Below, piece by piece: positions 40,230 through 49,806 of a stretch of 64,000 nt of DNA. Below the pieces are notes generated by a model that saw only the letters and a program-made list of their open reading frames with translations, searched no databases and was not told where the DNA came from. Source of the stretch: Haliscomenobacter sp. (GTDB lineage Bacteria; Bacteroidota; Bacteroidia; Chitinophagales; Saprospiraceae); assembly GCF_016718685.1 (NCBI RefSeq), contig NZ_JADKCX010000032.1, forward strand, positions 1 through 64,000, in the 5' to 3' direction. The translations under genes were made by a program, and so were the position numbers. The number at the start of each line of letters is the position of its first letter. Positions within the stretch are counted from its first letter, which is position 1.

Positions 40230-40259
40230 CGCAAGTTTTATGTGCCAAACATGTCTATA
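40230..40259 (+). promoter_or_regulatory. Predicted ECF promoter for the second YHYH gene
   Basis: CGCAAGTTTTA (40230-40240), a 10-nt spacer, then ATGTCTATA (40251-40259). The start codon at 40303 is about 44 nt downstream. Confidence 0.68.
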
Positions 40260-40302
40260 TAATTTTACCAGTCAATTTTTTAAGCATTTAATTTTTTAAA
40301 AC

Positions 40303-41259
40303 ATGAAAAATGTTCTTTTTGGAGCTTTGCTGCTCATGATGACCACAACTGCTTGTGACAAAGAAGAGACCACCACGGCCACCACAGACACGGTCATCAA
40401 GGTGAAATCTACTGATTTTCTTGCTGCTGGATTAGCCGAACCCATCACGACCGTTTCTCGAACGCTTTCGAACGGCACAACCGCCGATTGCTACAAAATC
40501 GTAAGTAAAGGCACACCGTCCGACCACAACATGGGCCCATGGTGTCCTACGAATATCTCCGATGACAAAAGTAAAGGAGGCATTTGGTTAGAAGGTGGTA
40601 ACGTTTATGATGTTGACGGTGCGTTTATTAAAAACCTGGCAACATTCTACAAGAACACAACTTGGGCAATGTACAACACCACTACGGGTGCCATCACCAG
40701 AACCCTAACGCAGGCCGATTGTCAGGCGGCGGCCAACCCAAATGTTGGAGCAGCGTATAAAAACTACTGCGTTGAATGTTTGCCCTCCTATGTTTCAACC
40801 TTGACAAAAACCTATTACATTCCCATTACGCCTGTAAAATTGAGTACAGCAGTGAGTTTTGGCAACGGACCGGGCGCAACGGGACCATCCACGAGAGGTT
40901 TGGCGTTCAATGGCGTTGTATTCGATGCCCCTGCTCCTACGGATGCGATATTGGGTGCTTATACATTGGCTCCGTTTGACGATGCTGGCGGTCACATTAA
41001 TTTAGGCGCGGGTTATCATTATCATGCTGCAACAGGCTTGTCAACAAAAATTGCTCAAGCAGATGGCCATGCCGCAATGATTGGTTATGCAATGGATGGT
41101 TTTGGCCTATTTGAAAGATTGAGTGCAAGTGGAACCGAATACACCGATTTGGATGCCAATCGTGGACATTATGATGCGACCAGAGGCTACCATTATCATG
41201 TGGACAAACCGGGTTCCAATAACTTCATCAATAAATTAGCCGGTGCATACGCACAATAA
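40303..41259 (+). CDS. YHYH-domain lipoprotein
   Basis: The protein has 318 residues with a lipobox (LLLMMTTTACDKEE), so it is lipid-anchored. YHYH landmarks are GLAFNGVVFDAPAP, the histidine motif GYHYHAATGL, ADGHAAMIGYAMDGFGLFER and a second GYHYHVDKPGSNNF. It is a paralogue of the upstream T9SS-sorted protein, but with a different location and no sorting domain. It has its own copy of the promoter motif. The following gene starts 8 bp after its stop codon. Confidence 0.85.
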   Translation: MKNVLFGALLLMMTTTACDKEETTTATTDTVIKVKSTDFLAAGLAEPITTVSRTLSNGTTADCYKIVSKGTPSDHNMGPWCPTNISDDKSKGGIWLEGGNVYDVDGAFIKNLATFYKNTTWAMYNTTTGAITRTLTQADCQAAANPNVGAAYKNYCVECLPSYVSTLTKTYYIPITPVKLSTAVSFGNGPGATGPSTRGLAFNGVVFDAPAPTDAILGAYTLAPFDDAGGHINLGAGYHYHAATGLSTKIAQADGHAAMIGYAMDGFGLFERLSASGTEYTDLDANRGHYDATRGYHYHVDKPGSNNFINKLAGAYAQ

Positions 41260-41267
41260 CAATAAAA

Positions 41268-41878
41268 ATGGATAGAATTTCAAAAATGAGGTTGATTGTC
41301 GTAACTCTTTTGTTGTTGTGTGCGGGTGTTGTTCATGCGCATCAACCTGATTTATCAAATATTATGATTTTTGAGCAAGATGGCAAACATCTATTGATGA
41401 TCAGGAGTGCGCTGACAGCTTTTGAGGGAGAGGTTGATTTTCACTACAAGAAAGGGGCTTACAAAACGCCGGAAGCGTTTATGCAATTGGTGATCAAACG
41501 TTTTGAGCGTACTTGTTGTGTCATCATCAACAACGACACCATTAGATTGATCAATCCACGGGTGGTTCTTGGGCACGAAACAACAGTTGTTGCGGAATTG
41601 GCCAAGGTGCCCCAAACGATCAAATCTTATTACATCAGAAACGCATTTTTTGAAGACATGCCGAGCAATCAGTGCGAGTTGATTCTTACGGCGAAAGGTT
41701 TACCGCAAAAACAATTCATTTTAAACAACACCAACAACCAAGAAGTACGGTTACGTGTGAAAATGCAAAATGGATTGAAAAAGAGAGCAGTTCTTCTTTT
41801 GTCAAAAACCTTTTGTGGGGAGCAATTTTTGTGATTGTTGGCACCTTCACCATCGCGGTCATTAAGGGACGGAAATGA
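41268..41878 (+). CDS. Exported protein with C-terminal membrane anchor, unknown function (one apparent frameshift)
   Basis: About 203 residues when joined. Signal peptide LIVVTLLLLCAGVVHAHQ (ATG 41268 or 41286), a beta-rich middle (IMIFEQDGKHLLMIRSALTA; ERTCCVIINNDTIRLINP), and, after a break near 41785, a C-terminal membrane segment (NLLWGAIFVIVGTFTIAVI) ending in KGRK. The topology, exported domain then a C-terminal anchor, resembles proteins of the HupE/copper-resistance-associated kind, but I do not recognise the family. It is co-transcribed with the second YHYH gene. Confidence 0.65.
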
Positions 41879-42016
41879 AATAAAGTAGGAAAATTTTACT
41901 GTCGGGGTGCGTTCGTCACGAATGTACCTCGATAGTATTGTGCTCAATTTTTCACCTAGTTTTACTAACTTGCACCACTACTAAATGACAACCCAAGCGA
42001 AGATATCTTCATACCA

Positions 42017-42886
42017 ATGGCAAAAGTTTTAATCACGGGGGCGACCGGAAATGTAGGAACAGCGGTAATCGACGCCTTAAGCAAATTGCAGCACAACCTC
42101 GACCTTTATGCTGGAGTAAGAGCTATAAATGAAGACAAAAATAAATTCGCAAACTATACCATTCAATTTTTACAATTCGACTTTACAGATTTTAAGTCAT
42201 ACCAGCCTGCTCTAGCTGGTTGCGACATTTTATTTTTGCTGAGGCCGCCACAAATTTCCGAGGTAGAAAAATACTTCAAACCAATCGTGGATACTTGCAA
42301 AGCCGAAGGCGTAAAGCACATTGTTTTTTTATCTGTCCAAGGTGTAGAGAACAGTAAAATCATCCCGCACCACAAAATTGAGCAGCTTTTGCTGGAAAGC
42401 AAAATTGCCTACACTTTTTTACGACCTGCGTATTTTATGCAAAATTTCACCACCACTTTGCGCCATGATTTAATACGTAATCAACAAATTTATCTGCCTG
42501 CTGGGCGGGCTAAATTTACGCTCATTGACGTTCGGGATATCGGTAAAGTAGCTGCAAAGATTTTGATCAACATTTCAGCACACATCAATCAATCCTATGA
42601 TTTAACTTCTAAAGAAAGTTTGACTTTTTCGGAAATGGCGGCAAGGTTAAGTCGCAACTTGGGTGTTGAAATTCAGTTTAAATCCCCTAATCTCATCCGT
42701 TTTTTCCTGACAAAAAGAAAAGAAAAGATGCCGACGATGTTGATTCTGGTGATGATTATGCTACACTACTTTCCACGATTTCAAAAAGAACCTGACATAA
42801 CAGATTGGGTAGAAAAAATCACCAATAGGGCTCCGACAAGTTTTGAGCAATTCATCCATGACCACAGAACATTATTGAAAGCATGA
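42017..42886 (+). CDS. NmrA-like NAD(P)-binding protein
   Basis: The protein has 289 residues and is intact. The Rossmann start is KVLITGATGNVGTAVIDAL. A typical NmrA/quinone-reductase-2-like body follows: GCDILFLLRPPQISEVEKYF, GVKHIVFLSVQGVEN, YTFLRPAYFMQNF and FTLIDVRDIGKVAAKIL. There is no YxxxK catalytic pair, as usual for this atypical SDR group. Members are redox sensors or NAD(P)H reductases. The next gene encodes an AraC-type regulator. Confidence 0.85.
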   Translation: MAKVLITGATGNVGTAVIDALSKLQHNLDLYAGVRAINEDKNKFANYTIQFLQFDFTDFKSYQPALAGCDILFLLRPPQISEVEKYFKPIVDTCKAEGVKHIVFLSVQGVENSKIIPHHKIEQLLLESKIAYTFLRPAYFMQNFTTTLRHDLIRNQQIYLPAGRAKFTLIDVRDIGKVAAKILINISAHINQSYDLTSKESLTFSEMAARLSRNLGVEIQFKSPNLIRFFLTKRKEKMPTMLILVMIMLHYFPRFQKEPDITDWVEKITNRAPTSFEQFIHDHRTLLKA

Positions 42887-42943
42887 AATGAAGTACTGAC
42901 TATGACCGTATAATACTCCAAAAGAGCAAAATACAAGCTTTGA

Positions 42944-43828
42944 ATGATGAAAGATATTTTTCAAATGTACAACATTGGGCATTTTATCAACCAGCCGCGC
43001 AACCCGACTGAATTTGAAATCCTGCGGTTTGACGAGATGGCTGAACCAAATGTGGACGACTTCCACAAACACAGTTTCTACGAAATACTTTGGACCGAAA
43101 AAGGCAAAAGCAGACAAATCATTGACTACAACGAATACGAAGTACAGCCAAATAGCTTGTTTTTTATTTCGCCCAACCAAGTGCACCACTTTGAAGAATG
43201 GAAACCACTTTCCGGCGGAACAATCTTGTTTACAGAAGATTTTTATTTGCTCAACCGGACCAATAAAGACCCTTTATTTGAATTGAGTTTTTAGACAACC
43301 TTTATTCGAATCCTTGTATTGCCTTCACCAAAAAATCGTTTGCCGATATATCCCAACTCATTTACCAAATTGAAGCCGAACAAAAACGCAAGACCGCAAT
43401 ACAAGCATCATTCAGGCATACTTGCACATCCTGCTTGCTCAAGTTCAGCGACACATCGACACAACAAACCCTGCCGCAGTTTCAAAAAATACCTGATCCA
43501 GTTCAAGCAATTCAAACAAGTACTAGAAGATCACTTTTGGGAAAACAAAACCGCAAATTATTACGCTGAGCAATTGCACATTACGCAACATCACCTCAAC
43601 CTGATTTGCAAAGCAATCACCAACAACACCGCGACCGATATCATTAGGGCCCGCAGCATTCTCGAAGCCAAACGGCTGTTAACTTTTACCGACAAAAGCA
43701 TTGCTGAAATTGCTTTTGAATTGAACTTCTCCGACGGTTCGTACTTTGCCAAAACCTTCAAGTCTTTTACCAACCACACGCCGCAGGACTTTAGAAGTAA
43801 AATGTCCGAAAAATACCGAACAAGATAG
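42944..43828 (+). CDS. AraC-type transcriptional regulator (about three apparent frameshifts)
   Basis: About 295 residues when joined. The N-terminal sensor is a cupin (FHKHSFYEILWTEKGKSRQI, NEYEVQPNSLFFISPNQVHH). After a broken middle (43290-43490; restored pieces read DISQLIYQIEAEQKRK and AYLHILLAQVQRHIDTTNPA) the C-terminal AraC helix-turn-helix pair is intact: YYAEQLHITQHHLNLICKAI and KSIAEIAFELNFSDGSYFAK. It probably controls the neighbouring reductases, but no operator is clear. The breaks are clustered, so it may be a decaying gene or an error-rich stretch. Confidence 0.82.
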
Positions 43829-43910
43829 GTTCTGTTATAACACCCAGGCTCCACATAGCCGCACCTTTGCATTGTCAATAACGACAAACTAATTTCAAAA
43901 TATTCTGGCA

Positions 43911-44264
43911 ATGACAGAGGCACAAATTCAGAGTTCAGTGCAAGAAATTGTAACACTTGCCCTTTCGGGTCGTGGATTAGAAGCTTGGGAAAAGTTTTAC
44001 CACCCTGACGCAGAAAAAATTGATTTGGATGGCATCAGCATTCAGGGCAAAGAGAAGGTCATCGCAGCCAATCAGACTTTACTAGGCAACATTACTGAAG
44101 TGAGGACTTTTGTCCACGCCGGTACAGTGGTAAAAGGCAGTCGTAGCTTTATTGTTTGGGATGTGGATTTTGACGTGAAAGACTTGGGTACAATCAACAC
44201 TGTCGAAGTTTGTATTCAAGATTGGCAAGATGGTCAGATCATTAAAGAACGCTTCTTTGCCTAA
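43911..44264 (+). CDS. SnoaL/NTF2-like protein
   Basis: The protein has 117 residues in an NTF2-like alpha+beta cone pattern: IVTLALSGRGLEAWEKFYHP, DAEKIDLDGISIQGKEKVIA, then strands ending VEVCIQDWQDGQIIKERFF. SnoaL-like proteins are enzymes or binding proteins for small molecules. It is on the same strand, 11 bp before the SDR gene, and probably in one operon with it. Confidence 0.8.
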   Translation: MTEAQIQSSVQEIVTLALSGRGLEAWEKFYHPDAEKIDLDGISIQGKEKVIAANQTLLGNITEVRTFVHAGTVVKGSRSFIVWDVDFDVKDLGTINTVEVCIQDWQDGQIIKERFFA

Positions 44265-44275
44265 ATCTAAGGAAT

Positions 44276-45105
44276 ATGACACAGAAAACTTGGTTGATCA
44301 CCGGTATTTCAAGTGGTTTGGGTCAAGCTTTGGCCCAAACCGTTATTGAGCGTGGCGATAGGGTCATCGGTACCTTTAGGCAGCAGTCACAAATTGATGC
44401 TTTTAATGATTTGCATCAACATGAAGCCATTGGAATTAAGCTTGACTTGACCAATTCAACAGAGATTCAACATGCTTTTGAATTTGTAAATCAAACTTTG
44501 GCAAACTCGATGTATTGGTGAACAATGCCGGACTTGGCTTTGCAGGGGCAATCGAAGAAACGAGCGACGAAGAAACCAGAGCCGTTTTTGAAGCAAATTT
44601 CTTTGGTGTTTTGGCACTCACCCGGGCTTTTCTCCCTCTGCTCCGCCAACAAAAAAGTGGGCACATCATTCAAATCTCTTCGCACGGAGGTTTCAAAGCA
44701 TTTGCCGGATTTGGCATTTACAATGCCAGTAAGTCCGCCTTGGAAGGTTTTAGTGAAGCTTTGGTACAGGAAATCGCGCCCCTCGGCATTCAACTGACCA
44801 TCGTTGAGCCAGGGCCTTTCCGGACGAATTTTGCTGGCAGTAGCCTCAAATTTGCTGAGCAGAAAATTGATGACTACCTTGCAACTGCAGGGGCATTTAG
44901 AGAGAAGCTAAAAAGTGTGGATGGTGTGCAAGAAGGTGACCCCAGCAAAGCCGCCACAGCCATTTACAACCTTACTACCCTTGACAACCCGCCTTTGCGA
45001 TTACCATTGGGGAAAGTTGCAGTGCATTCGTTGACCAGCAAGTTAGCAAGTGTACAAACTGACCTTGACAACTGCCGGGATGTTGCCGAAAGTGTGGTTT
45101 ATTAA
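44276..45105 (+). CDS. Short-chain dehydrogenase/reductase (one apparent frameshift)
   Basis: About 276 residues when joined. Cofactor motif TWLITGISSGLGQALAQ at the N-terminus. The break is near 44505; the restored region reads VNQTFGKLDVLVNNAGLGFA-like, with NNAG intact. The active site has ISSHGGF (Ser) and YNASKSALEGFSEAL (Tyr-x-x-x-Lys), and EPGPFRTNFAG follows. This classical SDR probably uses NADP(H). Substrate unknown. The about 270 bp after it hold nothing I can name. Confidence 0.88.
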
Positions 45106-45379
45106 AGAACAGAAGAAATACAAGAGCCTCGCTTTATAAAGGTGAAAATTATAGAAAAGGTCATGGGTGGGTTTACGCAACACCAAAGATCGGGAAGGGG
45201 GTAGACGGATACTACCGATTTTGGGTTTAGAGATGATCGTAATTAATGGCCTGCTCCTTACAGATGATTAATGTATTTTCCGAAGTAACAACTTGTTGCT
45301 ACAAAGCCATTAAACCTTTACACAATTAAAGGGTCTGACTGGGGACATGAGCATTAAGTAATGTATACTTTTTAATAAA

Positions 45380-46282
45380 ATGACACAAAGCCTTAAAGCA
45401 CTATATTTGTTGATTGCTTTGACAAGTTTAGTAAGTTGCTCGACATCCGACACAGAAGTTTCACTTCAACCGCTGTCTTACACAAAAACTACAGTGCAAT
45501 ACAAGTCTGTAAATGGAGTGAATACAAATTTGCTGAGTCTTGACATCTACCACTTTGGACTGGCCACACCTAAAAAACCTGTCGTTGTTTACGTGCATGG
45601 AGGGGGCTTTGCAGTTGGGGACAAGGCCAATAACTTGGTTAACAAACAAAACTTGTTTTTCTCTTTAGGTTATATTCTTGTAAGTGTCAATTACCGATTG
45701 AGCCCCGCATCCTACAGCACAGACCCCTACCGAGTCATGTACCCTACCCACAATAATGACGTAGCCGATGCCGTAAAATGGATTTACGACAACATTGGCG
45801 ATTATGGTGGCAACAATCAAAAAATTGCCCTTTTGGGCCATAGTGCAGGCGCTCACTTAGTTGCCTTAACCGGGACGAGCAATCAATTCCTTCCGTCAAG
45901 AAATATCAACTTGAGTACGTTGAAAGGTGTTGCTTGTATAGATACAGAAGGGTACGATGTGGAAGCAAGATGCAAAGAAAAGAATGAAGTATATCTTAAT
46001 GCCTTTGGGCAGGCAAATACATTCTGGTTTGAAGCATCGCCCATCAACAATTTATTTACAGCAACCGCATACCCTAAGTTTTTTATAGCAAAGCGAGGAA
46101 ATAACTCACGTATTGGTTATGCAAACGCTTTTATTACAAAACTTCTGGTTACTGGCGTTTCGGTGAGCGAAGTTACCGCTAATCAATATGACCATGAAGG
46201 CATCAATGACGCTATTGGTGCACCGGGAGAAATAGCGATAACCGAGCCTTTAAAAGCATTTTTTGTTCAGTGTTTTAGATGA
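45380..46282 (+). CDS. Alpha/beta hydrolase lipoprotein, esterase-like
   Basis: The protein has 300 residues with a lipobox (LIALTSLVSCSTSD). The oxyanion region is VVVYVHGGGFAVGDKANNL (HGGG), then LVSVNYRLSP, and the nucleophile elbow LLGHSAGAHLVAL. A downstream HEG (DHEGINDAIG) fits the catalytic His. This is the hormone-sensitive-lipase/carboxylesterase group. It is likely anchored in a membrane and faces the periplasm. The gene is intact and a TetR-type regulator follows. Confidence 0.87.
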   Translation: MTQSLKALYLLIALTSLVSCSTSDTEVSLQPLSYTKTTVQYKSVNGVNTNLLSLDIYHFGLATPKKPVVVYVHGGGFAVGDKANNLVNKQNLFFSLGYILVSVNYRLSPASYSTDPYRVMYPTHNNDVADAVKWIYDNIGDYGGNNQKIALLGHSAGAHLVALTGTSNQFLPSRNINLSTLKGVACIDTEGYDVEARCKEKNEVYLNAFGQANTFWFEASPINNLFTATAYPKFFIAKRGNNSRIGYANAFITKLLVTGVSVSEVTANQYDHEGINDAIGAPGEIAITEPLKAFFVQCFR

Positions 46283-46359
46283 TTAATTAATTGATTGTGT
46301 TTGTATTGTAATTTTTTAGTGTAATTTAAGCCTTATTCTTGTTTACTATTGCACTTTAT

Positions 46360-46905
46360 ATGACCGAAAACAAAGACATCTGGATCAAAACCGGGTACGA
46401 AATTTTTGCTTTATCGGGTGAAAATGGATTAAAAATCGAAGTACTCGCTAAAAAAGTAGGCATTAGTAAGTCTTCCTTTTACCACCACTTTGCTGACCTG
46501 GAAATTTTCAGGGAACATCTTTTGAAATTTCATTTACAGCAGTCTGAAGTGATGGCTGGCAAGGAAAAAAATGCCAAAAATATTGACCCCGAATTGATCA
46601 ATATTTTGGTAGAACACAAGCTGGACTTATTGTTTAACCGGCAGTTGCGGATCAACCAACAGCAACAACATTATAAAGAAACACTGGACAAATCCAATCA
46701 GATCATGGGAAACGAATTTGTCAAGCTTTGGGCAAAAGACTTGAACCTAAACCTCAGTCAAGGCCAGTTAGAAAGTTTATTTGAATTGGCTTTGGAGAAT
46801 TTCTACCTGCAAATCAACGCAGAAAACCTCAATTCCGCTTGGCTATCCGCCTATTTCAACAACCTGAAACGAATTGCCCGAAATTTCGAGCTCATTGTAC
46901 GGTAG
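46360..46905 (+). CDS. TetR-family transcriptional regulator
   Basis: The protein has 181 residues from ATG 46360. The helix-turn-helix is EIFALSGENGLKIEVLAKKV then GISKSSFYHHFADLEIFREH. The C-terminal ligand domain is unremarkable. It sits between the esterase and a membrane protein and may regulate either; no operator was seen. The track start further upstream (46339) is a TTG without support. Confidence 0.85.
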   Translation: MTENKDIWIKTGYEIFALSGENGLKIEVLAKKVGISKSSFYHHFADLEIFREHLLKFHLQQSEVMAGKEKNAKNIDPELINILVEHKLDLLFNRQLRINQQQQHYKETLDKSNQIMGNEFVKLWAKDLNLNLSQGQLESLFELALENFYLQINAENLNSAWLSAYFNNLKRIARNFELIVR

Positions 46906-46957
46906 CGTCTACAATTGCCCCGCAGTGGCCATTACTTTTGCTCAAAATCACCATTAA

Positions 46958-47392
46958 ATGAGCAATCTAATGACCCAACAATCGCACAAATCGTATTTGA
47001 AAATCACTGCTTTTGTGATCGCTTCTTTTGGCCCCATCTTCTTTTTAGGCACCATGTTGGCCACTTCGGAACCAGCCAGGTGGACCCTCGACTTTTTAAG
47101 TTTTCCAGTTGATGGACTGCAAAATTATGACGCAGCCACCACCCGGTTTCTTTCCGCACTTACGGGTGGTTTCCTCTTTGGTTGGGGGGTATGCGTCTGG
47201 TGTTTGCAACAATGGGTGTACGACCTCGCTCCAGAAGGCGTGAGAAAAGCGGTGCTCAGTGGCCTTTTGGCCTGGTTTATTTTGGATAGTTCTGGGTCAA
47301 TCGCTTCAGGCAATGCTTCTAATGCTGTTTTTAACGTGATTGTGCTTTTGCTTGCGGTAGGCCCGCTGTGGAGACCAGCCAAAGCAGAGTAA
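46958..47392 (+). CDS. Small multi-pass membrane protein of unknown function
   Basis: The protein has 144 residues with about four hydrophobic helices: YLKITAFVIASFGPIFFLGT, FLSALTGGFLFGWGVCVWCL, AVLSGLLAWFILDSSGS and AVFNVIVLLLAVGPLW. No motif is recognisable. Its stop codon overlaps the terminator of the convergent hexosaminidase gene. Confidence 0.65.
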   Translation: MSNLMTQQSHKSYLKITAFVIASFGPIFFLGTMLATSEPARWTLDFLSFPVDGLQNYDAATTRFLSALTGGFLFGWGVCVWCLQQWVYDLAPEGVRKAVLSGLLAWFILDSSGSIASGNASNAVFNVIVLLLAVGPLWRPAKAE

Positions 47393-47431
47393 AAAAAGCG
47401 CCTGGACTTTGTACATTCAACATCCAGGCGC
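47391..47431 (-). terminator. Intrinsic terminator of the hexosaminidase gene
   Basis: On the minus strand GCGCCTGGA and TCCAGGCGC form a 9-bp stem with a 16-nt loop, followed by seven T. It lies 31 bp after the hexosaminidase stop codon, in the expected orientation. Confidence 0.85.
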
Positions 47432-47462
47432 TCCCAATTTATTTCTACGGCTAGAGCCTTTG

Positions 47463-49060
47463 TCAATTCTTTTGATTCTTCTCCTCCTTCCATTCCACCA
47501 ACTTCGATGGATAATAATTAATCCCCATCGCTGTAAAACGTGGCCCATGTGCCCCCAGGCGTTTTTTGTACTCGTTCCAGTTCCGCGCACTTGCTGCCGA
47601 CCAGCCAATCTCTGCGTACCCCGGCAAACGAGGGAATACCATGTATTCCACTTCGTCAATTTGGTCCACCGTCTCTGACCAAAGTGGTGCTTCGATGCCC
47701 AAGACATCTTTCTGAGCAACCCCTGGAGTCAACGTCGCTGGATCCCAAATGTAGGCACTATCCACTTCGATGTAAGCTGCCCAGTGCAAGCCCCACTTCG
47801 TGGTGGAATCGTATTGCATGTCCATGTAAGCCTTACGCGCCGGCGACATGAGCACTTTGGAGCCTTGGTTTACGGCATTTACCGCATTTTCAACGTCTGC
47901 CCAATGCTGTACAAAAGCACCTTTTTCAAGGTCCCTAGGGCAATTTCGTCCCAGCCAATCACCTGCTTACCGTACTTTAAGACGATGTTTTGCACCCGAT
48001 TCACAAAAGGAATGTAGTCCTCTTTTTTGGTCACATGAGACTCATCCCCGCCGATGTGGATGTATGGCCCAGGCGTCATGGCAGCCAATTCTTTCATCAC
48101 ATCGTCGATGAATTTGTAGGTGATTTCATTTTGGGTACACAAGGTGCTGAAACCCACTTCGGTGCCCGTGTACAACTCCCGAGCCTTGCCATCACAATTC
48201 AGTTCGGGGTATGCAGCCAAGGCGGCATTGGTATGACCGGGCATGTCGATTTCTGGAATGATGGTGATGTAGCGATCCAGTGCGTATTGCACGATGTCTT
48301 TGTATTGTTCCTGGGTGTAGTAGCCGCCTTTGCCGCCACCGACCTGGGTTTTGCCTCCATGCTCGGCCAGTTTGGGCCAGGATTTGATTTCGATGCGCCA
48401 GCCCTGGTCGTCGGACAAGTGCAAGTGCATCACGTTCATTTTGTAGGCAGCAATCAGGTCGATGTACCGTTTAACATCCTCCACACTGAAGAAGTGCCGC
48501 GCCACATCAAACATTGCGCCACGAAAGGCATAGACAGGAACATCATTGATGGTACCACTGGCCATCCGCCAGGGGCCTTCCTGCTTACTGGACATTTCAA
48601 TTTTGGCAGGCAACAATTGTCGAATGGTTTGTACACCCCGAAACAAGCCCGCCGGGGCATTGGCCTCCAGGTGTACCAATTCCGGCGTGATGTTGAGCAC
48701 ATAGCCTTCTTCGCCGAGTGCGGCATCTTTTTTGAGCGACAAATAAATGTTGCCATCGTCTGGAGTGGCCGTACTCGCTTTTACTGTAAAACCAAAACCT
48801 GTGGATGGATTGAGTTTATCAGCCAAGAACTGACCAATCTTGAGCAGTTCTTCTGACCCAGTCTGGACATAAATCTCAGATTGGTCAGTCAATTCAAAAG
48901 AACTATTGGTAGCCTTTACGGACACCGGAATGGGGATGATACTTTCCTGAGCAAGATCCATGGATATTGGTGGTGCTTTTTTGGGTGCGCAGCCCATAAA
49001 AGTTAGCAATACAACACACCAAAGTGTTGCTGAGTAGTAGGTTATACGATTGGTAGGCAT
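47463..49060 (-). CDS. Beta-N-acetylhexosaminidase, GH20 lipoprotein (one apparent frameshift)
   Basis: About 532 residues when joined. Lipobox VLLTFMGCAPK at the N-terminus; then the GH20b domain (YVQTGSEELLKIGQFLADKL). The catalytic barrel has RGAMFDVARHFFSVEDVKRY, NVMHLHLSDDQGWRIEI, IIPEIDMPGHTNAA and the catalytic Asp-Glu pair in YIHIGGDESHV. The break is near 47870. The C-terminal part retains GIEAPLWSETV. It releases terminal GlcNAc/GalNAc and complements the fucosidase and glycosylasparaginase-type enzymes earlier in the window. Anchored, facing the periplasm or outside. Confidence 0.92.
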
Positions 49061-49130
49061 GAGTTGATTGGTTTTGGGGGATTAAGTTAATGATTTTTGG
49101 GATTTTACCACACTTGAACACTTGTTTGAT

Positions 49131-49138
49131 TATATTTG
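49131..49138 (+). promoter_or_regulatory. Predicted -7 element of the ternary-system operon (TATATTTG)
   Basis: TATATTTG exactly fits the Bacteroidota TAnnTTTG consensus and lies 27 nt before ATG 49165, the first gene of the operon. A TTTTGG tract about 30 nt upstream could be the -33 element but the spacing is a little long. Confidence 0.5.
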
Positions 49139-49164
49139 TCATGCCACCGTGTAATCACAAACCC

Positions 49165-49785
49165 ATGAGCAGATTAAATCAATTCCTCAGTGATTTATGG
49201 GAAAACGGAAAAGTGGAAGTTGCCAATGAAGTACAGGCTTTCACCTCTAGCGAATTGGAAGAAGCCCAGCGCAAATTACATACGTATTACCTACAGGATT
49301 GCCTGCACTTCCCCGGAACAGCACCGGAATTTGATGCAACTGCGGCTCTTTGGTCGGCTCAATACCTTTACCGCGCGACACAATTCATTTTGCTGCGCCA
49401 TCTGAATGAACTAGAGTTGCAAGAGCAGCTCCTACCCTGGGCGGGCCATAAGAGTGCAGCAGCCACCTACTCCGCTGATCTTTGTTTGCGCCATTTACCC
49501 ACTCTGCTCAATTTTGCCAAAGGTTTATCACCCGCAGATGTACTGGTCTTGAATTTGAAAAAAACGGCTGCCGATTGGCCCTTTTCGGGAGTAGGTATCG
49601 CCGAGGAAAATGTGCATGCTGAGGAGTTGATCCTCTCCCACCCCACCCTCGCCCTGGCTTATGTAGATCGCATCATTGCCAAACGTTTACAATCAAAAGC
49701 CCAACAAGCGGCCATTCACCCCTGGGTAGCCGCAGCGTTGGGCGATCATGCCAATCAGCTTTGGCCTGAATGGAACAAACATTAA
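49165..49785 (+). CDS. MoxR-vWA-beta-propeller ternary system small protein (bpX4-like)
   Basis: About 206 residues from ATG 49165 (SRLNQFLSDLWENGKVEVAN), chosen over upstream in-frame starts because it is the first after the promoter-like element. It is mainly helical (SSELEEAQRKLHTYYLQDCL; WSAQYLYRATQFILLRHLNE). It matches in gene order and general look the small accessory proteins found in predicted MoxR-vWA-beta-propeller ternary systems; the exact subfamily (bpX4) is from memory. It is followed by the MoxR gene after 21 bp. Confidence 0.65.
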   Translation: MSRLNQFLSDLWENGKVEVANEVQAFTSSELEEAQRKLHTYYLQDCLHFPGTAPEFDATAALWSAQYLYRATQFILLRHLNELELQEQLLPWAGHKSAAATYSADLCLRHLPTLLNFAKGLSPADVLVLNLKKTAADWPFSGVGIAEENVHAEELILSHPTLALAYVDRIIAKRLQSKAQQAAIHPWVAAALGDHANQLWPEWNKH

Positions 49786-49806
49786 ACACAAACCTCTTTA
49801 TCCGAC

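Noticed and set aside
46915..47112. Plus-strand ORF overlapping the small membrane protein gene
   Set aside because: Alternative frame of the membrane protein gene with no hydrophobic or domain pattern.
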